Both the position numbers and the translations under genes were made by a program. The notes under the pieces are model-generated. The model ran no database searches. It saw only the letters and a program-made list of their open reading frames with translations, and was not told where the DNA came from. 64,000 nucleotides of DNA from JBAXTE01 sp964653595 (GTDB lineage: Bacteria > Bacteroidota > Bacteroidia > Bacteroidales > WCHB1-69), in assembly GCA_964653595.1 (NCBI GenBank), contig CAZZHH010000013.1, positions 1 through 64,000 on the forward strand. The letters run 5' to 3'. Shown piece by piece: positions 55,301 to 62,952 of the stretch (within the stretch, counting starts at the first letter, position 1; each line of letters begins with the position of its first letter).

Positions 55301-55542
55301 TCGAACCGATCAACGTGCTTTCACAATACAAATATCAAGACGGCTTGGGTTATTATGAAAGCACTCGCGATGCCGCCACCAACTTCTTCTTCGACTACCT
55401 CCGCAAAGGCACCTACGTATTTGAATACACGCTGTTCGCCACCCAAAAGGGCAATTTCTCCAACGGCATCACCACCATCCAGTGCATGTACGCACCGGAG
55501 TTTAGCTCTCATTCGGAGGGGGTTCGGGTGGTTGTAGAGTAA
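49393..55542 (+). CDS. Alpha-2-macroglobulin family protein with thioester motif
   Basis: Large exported protein of 2049 residues, related to YfhM/YfaS-type bacterial alpha-2-macroglobulins that trap proteases in the periplasm or at the surface. Signal peptide 1-20 (ending MAQQ), an N-terminal helical repeat-rich region (about 25-375), macroglobulin-like beta domains (about 380-1190; FTDRAIYRPGQTVYFKG at about 602), a Gly/Tyr-rich low-complexity patch (about 1170-1195), the A2M core (NETAFFMPQLATDKDGNVVIKFKVPESLTRWK near 1277) and the alpha/alpha thioester domain. The thioester motif CSEQ is intact (Cys1503-Gln1506). No penicillin-binding protein 1C gene, the usual partner, is adjacent. Base composition changes sharply inside the gene while the frame stays open. 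Confidence 0.93.
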   Translation: MKQLWSTITLVMILFSSTMAQQQVKSFNYVEKWKLVDKQRDNGLPKEALKIVEEIYKQSKLEQQHGHFLRSVFYKMGLVASYEEEPIEKALSLIDQEIKTVSEPQKQILYSTKAQILWDYYQANRWVFLDRTTTANYKKEDIRTWDLRTIVDEVFKAYQASLTNDKLLKKTLLTPFDQIIEKKNGRIYRPTLYDLLANRAIDFYMGEEPEIVKPAATFYINNPDYLAKASKFISLPLSTPDSMSMKYYALDLLQKVIQFHSNDMDASALIDADLNRLEFVKNNGIFENVDSLYIAALLNLHAMHEKNSIFSTICYKLAVYYNAEASKYDSISNPNVQLYYKEALKYCNQGIEKHPNSIGENNCQLLKNQILRKDLDLDFEKEIIPNTNSRLLVKYRSVKTAYIRIIPFTRKEMSELTQKLWGIDLMKRLVDLKFNTLLTETLPYTDDFQKRSVELKIPPMSTGEYLLLVSDDVSFNYNKSPIAYTQYRVTNLSYIERTLDNGSSELKVLFRDNGKPVENARVKVWSIDYNNSLRKYEDRDYVTGVTDADGHFIIPASTKGHYSRNLSFSISTKEDKIESNNSLYHYFRDTTTRSVIKTYFFTDRAIYRPGQTVYFKGITVETKGKDAKLMVGKKSKVTLYDANWQDKGSLELISNEYGSISGSFVAPIGGLNGSMHLSNEHGNIYFRVEDYKRPKFETTFNPIKGSYRLNDKVTVTGVAKAYAGNAIDGATVKYRVTRQASYPWWRWWWGYLPASTSMEIMSGETLTNENGEYTISFDAIPDYSTKKRYLPQFNYIISADISDINGETHSTTTTIPVGYVSMYASVSIPPTIDQALEPAKYDIRTTNLNHQLEPSRIKVVVYKMTQPEVFYNNRIWQRPSSFKYTKEEFHKLFPFDEYKNELDKNGWEKGKIAYQKTHNTATDTILQFENLNTWESGVYVVEVEGVDKYGVAFQKSQYFTITNSSKNENSEYSALTLRTNEHLVEPGKVAKIFIESSQPNARVFVEFFKENIVIWKQWVELNKNPKVIDFPISETHYGNISINAVMAINNRSYIANTSLRVPKKNERLEVKFATFRDKLQPGQNEEWQITIKGNDGEKLASELLTTMYDASLDAFVPHNWSWYLSIAQKYAPYWNTGDFNTKAYANKYYYYPNSRYLKRVEYDNLNMYGFYFSYGYGYGRGGGKGYYRKQTMKADFYDADDLSLAESASPAAGFTSSEEENIDEKTKSTPSKKSEISKNGKSSNDKVMDGLVPIEDQSGEDNRVGDQPIQIRSNFNETAFFMPQLATDKDGNVVIKFKVPESLTRWKIMGLAHTKDLRVGQFTKELVTQKELMVVPNQPRFFRESDQMEFNAKISNISDKDLTGIAKIEFFDALTMKQINIELGLTTVEIPFSALKGQSTSVAWKIAIPQGLMAITYRVTAQAGNFSDGEEMTLPVLTNRMLVTESLPLPINGNQTKTFSFDKLKNNTSTTLKNFKYTLEFTSNPAWYAIQALPYLMEYPYECSEQTFNRFYANSIATHIANSSPKIKAVFESWKINSPEALMSNLEKNQELKSLMLEETPWVLDAKSETEQKKRIGLLFDIINMSSQLDAALNKLIKMQTSNGGWSWFPGMPDNEYITQYIVTGLGHLKNLGVTDLTVNSKAWAMTLKAVRYTDDRIRENYEELKKWKVDMTKDHLGWTEIQYLYARSFFWKDVEIASKNKEAVNYYLNQSKKYWLTKGVYMQGMIAIANMKTGDPVTAKKVIASVKDNALFSEEMGMYWRNEGAGYYWYEAPIERQALLIEAFDVVNSDSESVEKMKIWLLKQKQTQNWGTTKSTAEACYALLLKGTSQLADDQLVEIKIGDKVIDPKKMDNVNVEAGTGYFKTAWNGTEITPNMGNITVTKSTAGVAWGSVYWQYFENLDKITPATTPLSMKKELFIVRANSTGEVLELVKAGDKIKVGDKIRVRIVLRSDRDMEYVHMKDMRAAAFEPINVLSQYKYQDGLGYYESTRDAATNFFFDYLRKGTYVFEYTLFATQKGNFSNGITTIQCMYAPEFSSHSEGVRVVVE

Positions 55543-55543
55543 A

Positions 55544-55590
55544 TTTTTTTCAGCCCTTCGGGTTGTATAATCCCGAAGGGCTGAAAAAAA
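55544..55590. terminator. Strong bidirectional terminator
   Basis: A perfect 19-bp stem (55544-55562 with 55572-55590): TTTTTTTCAGCCCTTCGGG on one arm, loop TTGTATAAT, and A-run/T-run ends on both sides. It lies between the convergent alpha-2-macroglobulin and outer-membrane protein genes. Confidence 0.92.
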
Positions 55591-56625
55591 TTAAATTGGA
55601 TTTAAGTTGTATCCTTTTAATTTAAGACCATGTTTAGTTCCAAAAAAGAATCCCCATCCTAAACCCAGATAAAAGCCATTTGTTGCATTACTTTTAATTT
55701 TTGGTCCTGGTTTGTATCCGATTTCTGAATAAAATTGCAAAAAGTTTGCAGTTTTTAGCAAAAATCCTGTTCTAAAGCCAAAATTTGAAAACATTTTCTT
55801 CTCTTCAATAGGAATAATTAACCACTCTACATCTCGAGTGTCAAACACAGATTTTAATTCTGGTTTTGGAGAAAACAATAAATGGGAGTACCAATCAAAA
55901 ACTATTTTTTTAGATTTAGTTCCATATCCATCAGCATAGATTTTTGTATTTATTACATTTCTATATCTATAACCAACGAATAAGGTTTTAGAATTATATG
56001 AAGTAGCTGGCAACCATTGTGTTCCAGAAGGTTGAATTGTGCCTGATGGAGACGAAAAATACATTGGAACAGTTAGCCCATCAGCTACTCTTTTGTAATT
56101 CCAGTCGGGGTTTACATTGTCATCAATATCAACATCAAACTCCATTGAGTGTTTACTAAAGAAGAGGCCAAAATCCAAACCATGAATTACTTTACTTGTT
56201 CCATCAACACTAATGAACGTACTTTTCACCATTCCTCCTCCCATTTTTTGGCTATTTAAGTTCATGCCAATTTTGCGTTCTTTGTTTTTGTCACTAAATA
56301 TCCATGTAGTTCCAATTTCGGTGATTTGTTGTTTAAATAATTTCTCTTTAGGTTTAATATCTACATTCTTAGAATGTGCATTTACATCAATATATGCTGA
56401 TTTAAAATGAACCCAAGGGATAAAATTCCAGACCTGAACATCTGCTTTTACACCCCAACCCATAGCAAAACCTTTATACAAATCTGCAAAAAATGGTTCC
56501 AGGTATATGGTTGTTTTTTTATATACATCCGGATTTCTTTCTAAAAATTTATAGTTCACTTTGTTTTGCGAAAACAAGGTAATTGTTAATGCACAAAATG
56601 CAATTAGAATACAATTTTTTCTCAT
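55591..56625 (-). CDS. Outer-membrane protein, unknown function
   Basis: Exported 344-residue protein with a short signal peptide (1-20, ending TLFSQ). The body alternates aromatic and polar residues as in beta-barrels (LFVGYRYRNVINTKIYADGYG, SNFGFRTGFLLKTANFLQFYSEIGYKPGPK). Near the end is the barrel-like GFYLGLGWGFFFGTKHGLKLKGYNLNPI, but without a terminal Phe, so the final strand is atypical. I do not recognise a family. It lies alone between a strong terminator and the two-component genes. Confidence 0.7.
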   Translation of the reverse strand: MRKNCILIAFCALTITLFSQNKVNYKFLERNPDVYKKTTIYLEPFFADLYKGFAMGWGVKADVQVWNFIPWVHFKSAYIDVNAHSKNVDIKPKEKLFKQQITEIGTTWIFSDKNKERKIGMNLNSQKMGGGMVKSTFISVDGTSKVIHGLDFGLFFSKHSMEFDVDIDDNVNPDWNYKRVADGLTVPMYFSSPSGTIQPSGTQWLPATSYNSKTLFVGYRYRNVINTKIYADGYGTKSKKIVFDWYSHLLFSPKPELKSVFDTRDVEWLIIPIEEKKMFSNFGFRTGFLLKTANFLQFYSEIGYKPGPKIKSNATNGFYLGLGWGFFFGTKHGLKLKGYNLNPI

Positions 56626-56777
56626 TATACCATTTTTTTAATTATTGATTGTAAATTTTCAAACAAGGACTTCAAACATCATTTTTTGTCTGATGAATAA
56701 ACAACAAAATTAAAATAGCTTTTCGAAGGATGCAATGGTAATAAATAGTGATTTGCTTTCCATATAAGTATGGATTT

Positions 56778-57428
56778 TTACAGTGGGAGTACGCCTTTTA
56801 GATATGCATATTTGATTAAACCAACGATTGATTTTGAGTTGGTTTTTTGCATAATATTATTTCTATGTGTGTCTACGGTTTGTTTGCTTATAAATAGTTT
56901 TTCAGCAATTTGTTTGCTAGTGTGTTCATTTACAATTAATTCCAGCACTTCTAGTTCTCTTTTAGATAAAGCAATTAAGTCGTTATTGCATTTTTTTTCT
57001 TTAGCTTCACGAAACAATAGTGGCAAAATCTCTTTAGCAAAATAGGAGCCATCGTCAATTAAAGATTCAATACCTGATATAAATTCTTTATGACGAATAT
57101 TTTTAATCATATAACCATCTGCATTAGCATTTATTGCTTCTTTAACTAAGCTAATATTGTTGTGCATCGATAATATCAGCACCTTTAAATGAGAATATTT
57201 CTCTTTTATTATTTGGCATAACTCAATACCATTCATATTGGGCATAGAAATATCTACAATAACCATATCGAGATGAAAACCAATTTCTTCTAATTTATAA
57301 ATTGCTTCTTTGGCGCTTGTGCAAGTGCATTCCACCGAAAATCGAGGTTGTGTTTCTAGCATTTTCATTATTCCATCAAGGACAATTTGATGGTCATCTA
57401 CTAACATTAATTTTACGCTATTTTTCAT
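56778..57428 (-). CDS. NarL/FixJ-type response regulator
   Basis: DNA-binding response regulator of 216 residues. Receiver domain (about 4-125) with acidic pocket Asp11-Asp12, phospho-acceptor Asp59 (MVIVDISMPN) and a Lys near 109 region (MIKNIRHKE). C-terminal LuxR-type helix-turn-helix (about 148-212): LSKRELEVLELIVNEHTSKQIAEKLFISKQTVDTHRNNIMQKT. Its start overlaps the stop of the sensor kinase gene by four bases (ATGA), so the pair is translationally coupled. Targets are unknown; the outer-membrane protein genes on either side are candidates by position only. Confidence 0.95.
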   Translation of the reverse strand: MKNSVKLMLVDDHQIVLDGIMKMLETQPRFSVECTCTSAKEAIYKLEEIGFHLDMVIVDISMPNMNGIELCQIIKEKYSHLKVLILSMHNNISLVKEAINANADGYMIKNIRHKEFISGIESLIDDGSYFAKEILPLLFREAKEKKCNNDLIALSKRELEVLELIVNEHTSKQIAEKLFISKQTVDTHRNNIMQKTNSKSIVGLIKYAYLKGVLPL

Positions 57429-59290
57429 TTTTGTGTATTAAATTGAAACTCGTACTGAACCCCTTTATTTATTGCAGTTGTAAACTTGTATTCCCCATTT
57501 AATTTAGAGACTCTTTCTTTGATGTTTTTCAGACCAATACCAGAAGTTGTTATGTCATTTTCGCTAAATCCCACTCCATCATCTTTATAGCTAATATGTA
57601 GTATATTGGAATCTACCTTCATGTCTATCCATATATTTTCTCCGTGCGAGTGTTTTATTGAATTTCCACACAACTCTTGAATGATCCGGTAGATTATCAT
57701 TTCAATATTGCGATTTATTTTGATGTTTAGAGTGTTTTCATAAATGGTCAAATCAACTTTTGGCAAATGATTCGAATAATTTATTTGATCGCATAGTGTT
57801 CTAATTGCATAAAACAGACCTTTGGACAAATCGGGGGGCAGTAAATTGTGTGAAATAGACCTGATTTCATCGATTGCATCATTGATCATGGTTGAAATTT
57901 CATGGGTTTCTTTATTGTTTTTACCACCCATCGATAAATACATTTGGGTTACTGCTAATTTTTGACCAACACTGTCATGTAGATCTTTAGCAATCCGTAT
58001 CTGCTCGTTTTGTTCTGCTTCAAAAACTATATCCGCTAATTTTTTTTGATATTTGGCTGATTTCAACTTCTCTTTTTTCGATTTATTTTGAAAGAAGAGA
58101 TAGATGGTTGTAATTAGAACTATCGATAGAATTGAAATAATCCATCCCATTTGTCGTTGCCGACGTAGTTCCATCATTTGTGATTTTAAAAGTTCGTTTT
58201 TTTTATCTATCTCGTATTGAATATTTAAAAGGGCAATAGTCCTTAATACTTCTGTATTTGCAATTTTTTTATCGATGTTAAAAATTGAATCTTGCCAAAT
58301 CATAGCCTTTTCAAATTTCTTTTCCTTAATCGCTAGTCTTTTCAACGACAAGATTGCTCCTTTAATATTTTCGTAGCTTTTAATCTCTTCAAAAATTTGA
58401 AGTGCTTGAAAGAAAAACTCCTCTGCAGGTTGATATAGATTCATCTTCATTAATATTTCTCCCATTAGCATCAAATTAGCACCCATGTTTATTTTGTTAT
58501 TTTGGAGTGAATCATATGCATAAGATTGGCGACAATAATAGATGGCAGAGTCAAATTGTTTTAATTCGTTATAGCACAAGCTGAGGTTGTTTAAAAAACG
58601 GCTATAAGCAGCTATGTTTTTTGATGCGTCTATCCTTTGAATGGTCGTTTTTGAAATTTTAATTGCCCTGTTAATATCCCCTTGAACACCATATAAGTTT
58701 GCTTTAAGATGCAATGCCATCCATTCTATGTCTTTATTTTCAGGCGCTGCTAATATTTTATCAATGATCCATAAAGATTCTGCATAATCTTCCATTTCAA
58801 AGTATAATTGAGCTTTGTTAAAGTTGGTCATCTGACAATTTTTTTTGTCATTAAGTCTTTCAAATGTTTTCAGAGATCTATTATAATAATAAATTGCACT
58901 GTCGTACTGGCATTTAGCCATAAATACAACCCCTAAAGAGTTATATGCTTTTGCTTTTAACGAATCGGTTGAAGTGTTGTTGTTGAGATATTCTATAGCG
59001 TTTTGCAGTTTATCAATAGACTGATTGTATTCTCCAATTCGATAATATAAATGACCATGAACTAGGTTTTTCAAATACTTTATTCGATCATCGTTGTTGA
59101 TAGAGCAGATAGAGTCTATTTGTTGAAAAAGCTTAGAAATAGTGTCAAATTCTTGGTTTTTCACGCTTTCTTCCTTTTGATATAACTCTTCAAACTTACT
59201 GTTGGAAGTTTGTTTGACATCCGAACATGAATGGATTATCAACAGTATTACAAATAGGAAGCCCAAACGTATTGTATTAAAAAAGTTCAT
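57425..59290 (-). CDS. TPR-containing sensor histidine kinase (HisKA_3 type)
   Basis: Membrane sensor of 621 residues. The N-terminus has a hydrophobic stretch ending IIHSCSD, a lipobox-like site with Cys22. A long periplasmic region of tetratricopeptide-type repeats (about 70-340) is followed by one membrane helix (about 382-400, WIISILSIVLITTIYLFF), a coiled linker, the HisKA_3 dimerisation domain with His438 (IAKDLHDSVGQKLA) and an HATPase_c domain with N-box (QELCGNSIKHS, Asn543), G1 (DDGVGF, 570-575) and G2 (SGIGLKNIKERV). It should phosphorylate the response regulator encoded downstream. The sensed signal is unknown; TPR sensors usually respond to protein or peptide contacts. Confidence 0.94.
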   Translation of the reverse strand: MNFFNTIRLGFLFVILLIIHSCSDVKQTSNSKFEELYQKEESVKNQEFDTISKLFQQIDSICSINNDDRIKYLKNLVHGHLYYRIGEYNQSIDKLQNAIEYLNNNTSTDSLKAKAYNSLGVVFMAKCQYDSAIYYYNRSLKTFERLNDKKNCQMTNFNKAQLYFEMEDYAESLWIIDKILAAPENKDIEWMALHLKANLYGVQGDINRAIKISKTTIQRIDASKNIAAYSRFLNNLSLCYNELKQFDSAIYYCRQSYAYDSLQNNKINMGANLMLMGEILMKMNLYQPAEEFFFQALQIFEEIKSYENIKGAILSLKRLAIKEKKFEKAMIWQDSIFNIDKKIANTEVLRTIALLNIQYEIDKKNELLKSQMMELRRQRQMGWIISILSIVLITTIYLFFQNKSKKEKLKSAKYQKKLADIVFEAEQNEQIRIAKDLHDSVGQKLAVTQMYLSMGGKNNKETHEISTMINDAIDEIRSISHNLLPPDLSKGLFYAIRTLCDQINYSNHLPKVDLTIYENTLNIKINRNIEMIIYRIIQELCGNSIKHSHGENIWIDMKVDSNILHISYKDDGVGFSENDITTSGIGLKNIKERVSKLNGEYKFTTAINKGVQYEFQFNTQK

Positions 59291-59619
59291 TTTTTGTAAA
59301 TTTCCAGATGTTTTTGATTAATCATTATTCTTCAAAAATAATCATTTTTATAAACAGAACATCGTTTCTGAAATTATATCGCTGATTTTGGGACAAATGG
59401 TATTTGTTTTTATAATTTTAATGAACATTCAATGAAATATCCAGATATGGCGTGTTCAAATTTTGAGTTTTTAGTTTTTATACAAATCCAAGCTATCTAA
59501 TTTTTAAACAACACCACTTCATTTCATCTCTTTTTTTAGATGACATTTAACATCTCTAAAACAGATATTCCTTAGTTCATTTTCTACTTTTGTGCTTTTA
59601 AAAAAACACAAAAATCAGA
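59291..59619. other. AT-rich divergent promoter region
   Basis: 329 bases with no reading frame. It separates the sensor-kinase operon (minus) from an outer-membrane protein gene (plus). A -7 box for the plus-strand gene lies at 59585-59592. An AT-rich inverted repeat (ATTATT...AATAAT near 59325) and CATCT...AGATG near 59524 are visible but unremarkable. Confidence 0.5.
59585..59592 (+). promoter_or_regulatory. -7 box (TACTTTTG) of the small barrel gene
   Basis: Perfect TAnnTTTG match 28 bases before the ATG at 59620. Confidence 0.55.
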
Positions 59620-60195
59620 ATGAAATCAAAAGCAATCAACCTATTTATTATTTTATCTTTTCCGTTTATTCTTCGAGCCCAAATTGGCTTACTTCCTTCT
59701 GTTGGCGTTCAGATTCCTTTAAAAGAGATGACTGAAAAAGAGTATCTGGGATCTGACTTTGGAGTGAATTTAACGATGAATTTTGAAATATCCGAGACCA
59801 TGGATTTTGGCGTTGCTGTGGGTTATCACCGTTTTAGTTTTGGAGTAGAAAATTATTCAAATGTAGTGTTTCCCATTACCTTGGAAGTAGAAAAAAAATT
59901 TGGCGAAAACCCCTTTAAACCGTTATTCGGTTTGGGATTTGGAGTATATAATAAGTCTCATTCTCAGGCAATTCGAACAGAGTCGTCGCAGGTAAAAGTC
60001 TCTAGTATCAATTCAAGTATGGGAGGAACTACTACGTTGGGTTTTTGCTATAATTTCTCTAGAAATTTTGGATTACATGTGGCTGCGAAGTATCATTACA
60101 TATATCAGGAAAAAAGCCCATATGCATATTTCTCCACAAATATAGGAATTGCTATTAATTTTAAAAAGGAACGATCAAGGTTTGTCCGGTTTTAA
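59620..60195 (+). CDS. Small outer-membrane beta-barrel protein
   Basis: Exported 191-residue protein with signal peptide (1-20, ending LRAQ) and an eight-strand-type barrel pattern: FGVNLTMNFEISETMDFGVAVGYHRFSFGV, FKPLFGLGFGVYNKS, TTLGFCYNFSRNFGLHVAAKYHYIY and YFSTNIGIAINF. It resembles the general OmpA/OmpW-like small barrels without a recognisable family motif. A basic tail (KKERSRFVRF) follows the last strand but ends in Phe. It sits between the two-component genes and mnmD and is the only plus-strand gene there. Confidence 0.75.
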   Translation: MKSKAINLFIILSFPFILRAQIGLLPSVGVQIPLKEMTEKEYLGSDFGVNLTMNFEISETMDFGVAVGYHRFSFGVENYSNVVFPITLEVEKKFGENPFKPLFGLGFGVYNKSHSQAIRTESSQVKVSSINSSMGGTTTLGFCYNFSRNFGLHVAAKYHYIYQEKSPYAYFSTNIGIAINFKKERSRFVRF

Positions 60196-60217
60196 TAATA
60201 AAAACTTATTTTTAATT

Positions 60218-60883
60218 CTATTGTTTCTTTATAGCTCTTAAAACCTCTCTTTTTCCGGGAGGACCAGGTAGTTTTTCTATTTTAAATCCGATATTTTGCA
60301 ATGCTCTTTTTACATCTCCTTTTGTAGAATAGGTAGTAATTATGGAAGGAGAAATTAAAATGTTGGCAATTTTTAGAAATAGCTCTTCGCTCCATAACTC
60401 AGGCTGCTTTTCTGGTCCAAATGCATCGAAATAGACGACATGAAAAAAGAGTGATTTAAAATCCACATCCTGAAGTTTGCTTTTCGTTTTTATAAGGGTA
60501 AAGTATTCATTAATTTCCACTGGCGTTTGCCATAGCGATTGATGGATTTTTTCGAAAAACGATTTTTTTTCTAAATCTTCATCTCCGTAATTTAAACTTA
60601 AAACCTTGTTTATGTCAATGGGATAAGGTTCTAATGCATAATAAATCGTTTTTCGTTTTTCTTTTTTAGCCTCTATTGCCGTTAAAAGCGCATTAAGTCC
60701 TGTTCCAAACCCAATTTCTAATACATGGATGGAATCGGTTGTGGCACGAACACACTCCAAATACCCATTTTTTATGTAAACACTCAGTGCCTCTGTAATA
60801 GCGCCATTTGTAGAGTGATAAGTGTCATTTATCTTATCCGACAGGAGGGTATGAGAACCGTCTTTGGTGGTGATTACTTTCAT
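60218..60883 (-). CDS. mnmD: tRNA (5-methylaminomethyl-2-thiouridine) methyltransferase MnmD
   Basis: SAM-dependent methyltransferase of 221 residues for the last step of mnm5s2U34 synthesis in tRNA wobble positions. The SAM-binding glycine motif is VLEIGFGTGLNAL (about 49-61), and the DUF752 signature VVYFDAFGPEKQPELWSEELF and TTYSTKGDVKRALQNIGFKIEKLPGPPGKREVLRA are both complete. In E. coli this domain is fused to an FAD oxidase (MnmC); here it is a stand-alone enzyme, as in many Bacteroidota. Its ATG overlaps the upstream lipoprotein stop by four bases, so the two are translationally coupled. Confidence 0.93.
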   Translation of the reverse strand: MKVITTKDGSHTLLSDKINDTYHSTNGAITEALSVYIKNGYLECVRATTDSIHVLEIGFGTGLNALLTAIEAKKEKRKTIYYALEPYPIDINKVLSLNYGDEDLEKKSFFEKIHQSLWQTPVEINEYFTLIKTKSKLQDVDFKSLFFHVVYFDAFGPEKQPELWSEELFLKIANILISPSIITTYSTKGDVKRALQNIGFKIEKLPGPPGKREVLRAIKKQ

Positions 60884-62178
60884 CGATTGTAGTATAAGTG
60901 AGTTTTTAAAATCTGTTTAGGACTGGTATAAGTTGATTTTAAACTCCCAGATGGAAAGTTGTATGTGCTTATGCTAAAGGCGCTGATAACGAAAAACTGA
61001 TTATTTAAAGAGTCGAATAGGATAGAGTTCCCATTGGTAAAAGAACAGAGCATGGAAATGCCTACATTTAAATCGGAGCTATACAATAATACCCCTTCGG
61101 AGGTTAATACTAGATATTGAGTATCGCTAATTTTCACCACGTCTTTAATGGTGGTGGATCCGAAAACCGTATGAACATTTATATGATTGTCCTCATAATA
61201 GAATAGGAAAGATTTGGATATGCCATTTTCAACACCGAATATAATTAGTTGACCTGGTTCGTTTTCAAACATTTTAATAGGCTGAAAAGTCAGTGGTTGT
61301 TGGTTTAAAAACTGGCTAGAACTATTGTAAAACTGAGCAATTTGTGGAAGATTATATCCCAACTTCTCCACAATTGCAAAAAATCTATTTTCATAATTCA
61401 ACATTTGTACACCAACCCAATTGTTTTCGAGTCGATAGCTTTTTACAGGAGTTCCAGCTATAGTATATCCATTTATTATTCCATTGTTAGTGGAAACGTA
61501 AATAATGCTATTGTGAAAATAAGTGCTTCTAAACCAGGCCGAAATGTTGTTACTGAGGTTTGACAGATGCCAATTTGTGCGGTTATAAGATAAATCGTAA
61601 CACATGAAATCTCCTGTGAGAGCTCCACCGGAAAAAATCAACCTATATTGAGAGGAAACCTCCGATGTTTCATAGTCGCCTTCGAATGTATTTATGGAAT
61701 GTATGTTATTGAGCGTATCCAATAGGCTTAGTGTTTTAAAATATTGATTATTATAGGTATAACATAAAATTCCTAAAAGTTTTTTTCTCATTTCAACGAG
61801 ATTGATAGGGATAAAAATTTTATTAATCTTTAAACCATCATGCGCAGAAACGCAAACATAATAGATGCCAGTAGAAATTGTGGGATCAGTAAATACAATA
61901 TTTTGATTAATGTCAAATTCTTTTGAAAGGTTAGTAAAATTAACAGAGGGAACAACTTCTACATCTTTATTCTGATTATAAATAGATATTTTTACCGACT
62001 GAATATTTCTCTCATTTGTCACTTTCCCCCTCACTTTAATAGTGTCTCCATAATTGAAATATAAATTTTGGGTAGGTGAGGAGATGGTTATAACAGGACC
62101 ACTATCGGAGGTTTCGGTTTTTTTACATCCCACCACAATGGACAGTAAAAAAATAAAAATGATCAAAAAACGATTCAT
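60880..62178 (-). CDS. Lipoprotein with Ig-like N-terminal domain, unknown function
   Basis: A 432-residue predicted lipoprotein: the signal sequence ends SIVVGCKKT (Cys18). An N-terminal Ig-like domain (about 28-130; PVITISSPTQNLYFNYGDTIKVRGKVTNERNIQSVKISIYN) is followed by a longer region (about 135-432) of recurring short strands (for example NSIIYVSTNNGIINGYTI, TQYLVLTSEGVLLYSSDLN, NQFFVISAFSISTYNF), which looks like a beta-propeller. No catalytic motif is seen. It is translationally coupled to mnmD, an odd pairing for an envelope protein. Divergent from the exonuclease gene. Confidence 0.78.
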   Translation of the reverse strand: MNRFLIIFIFLLSIVVGCKKTETSDSGPVITISSPTQNLYFNYGDTIKVRGKVTNERNIQSVKISIYNQNKDVEVVPSVNFTNLSKEFDINQNIVFTDPTISTGIYYVCVSAHDGLKINKIFIPINLVEMRKKLLGILCYTYNNQYFKTLSLLDTLNNIHSINTFEGDYETSEVSSQYRLIFSGGALTGDFMCYDLSYNRTNWHLSNLSNNISAWFRSTYFHNSIIYVSTNNGIINGYTIAGTPVKSYRLENNWVGVQMLNYENRFFAIVEKLGYNLPQIAQFYNSSSQFLNQQPLTFQPIKMFENEPGQLIIFGVENGISKSFLFYYEDNHINVHTVFGSTTIKDVVKISDTQYLVLTSEGVLLYSSDLNVGISMLCSFTNGNSILFDSLNNQFFVISAFSISTYNFPSGSLKSTYTSPKQILKTHLYYNR

Positions 62179-62203
62179 TGTAAAATAATTTATTATATTT
62201 GAA

Positions 62204-62211
62204 AATCAAAA
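62204..62211 (+). promoter_or_regulatory. -7 box (TATATTTG) of the exonuclease gene
   Basis: Perfect TAnnTTTG match 19 bases before the ATG at 62230, in the 51-base divergent spacer. Confidence 0.5.
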
Positions 62212-62229
62212 ATACAAAAAATATTAATC

Positions 62230-62931
62230 ATGAATCAATTAAGTCAAATACTATTTCTGGACATAGAAACTGCTTCTCAAGGGATGGATTACAATTCCAT
62301 GTCTGAAAAGATGAAAACATTATGGGACAAAAAAGCAGCTAAAATTTCTCAAAACGAGGAGGACACTCCTGAAAGCTTATATCCACGAGCTAGTATTTAT
62401 GCCGAATTTGGGAAAATTATATGCATCGTGGTGGGTTATTTTTTTGAGAATGAATTTCGAGTAAAATCTTTTTCAGGCGACAATGAACATGATTTGTTAA
62501 CGGAGTTTGCTCAACTACTTAACGGGTTTCAAAAAAGAACAGATCCAAAGTTGTGTGGACACAATGCAAAAGAGTTCGACTTTCCGTATATTTGCCGCAG
62601 AATGATTGTGAACCAAATAGCCATACCCGAAATCATCAACGCATCGGGTAAAAAACCCTGGGAAACTACATTTCTAGACACTATGGATATGTGGAGATTT
62701 GGAGATTATAAAAATTATACCTCCATCGATTTACTGAGTACCATTTTCGATATTCCTACTCCAAAAGACGACATCGACGGAAGTATGGTGTATGATTATT
62801 ATTGGCATAAAAAGGATTTAAAAACAATCGTAGAATATTGTAAAAAGGATGTAATAGCATTAGTGAGAGTATATTTGCGAATTCAAAATCTAAACCCCTT
62901 GTTAGATAACCAAATTGTGGACGTTGATTAA
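62230..62931 (+). CDS. PolB-like 3'-5' exonuclease
   Basis: Stand-alone DEDDy exonuclease of 233 residues. Exo I has Asp11 and Glu13 (FLDIETA), Exo II has Asp117 (GHNAKEFDFPYICRRM), and Exo III has Tyr203 and Asp207 (EYCKKDVIALVRVY). This matches the predicted 3'-5' exonuclease family related to the proofreading domain of family B polymerases. The substrate (DNA or RNA) is not known. It is followed after 21 bases by the phosphohexomutase gene on the same strand, so the two are probably co-transcribed. Confidence 0.9.
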   Translation: MNQLSQILFLDIETASQGMDYNSMSEKMKTLWDKKAAKISQNEEDTPESLYPRASIYAEFGKIICIVVGYFFENEFRVKSFSGDNEHDLLTEFAQLLNGFQKRTDPKLCGHNAKEFDFPYICRRMIVNQIAIPEIINASGKKPWETTFLDTMDMWRFGDYKNYTSIDLLSTIFDIPTPKDDIDGSMVYDYYWHKKDLKTIVEYCKKDVIALVRVYLRIQNLNPLLDNQIVDVD

Positions 62932-62952
62932 TATTAAATAAAAGAATTGTGT

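Noticed and set aside
53101..55512. Many long antisense reading frames opposite the macroglobulin gene
   Set aside because: They follow the GC-rich composition and codon structure of the plus-strand gene, and have no signal, motif or promoter; they are shadows.
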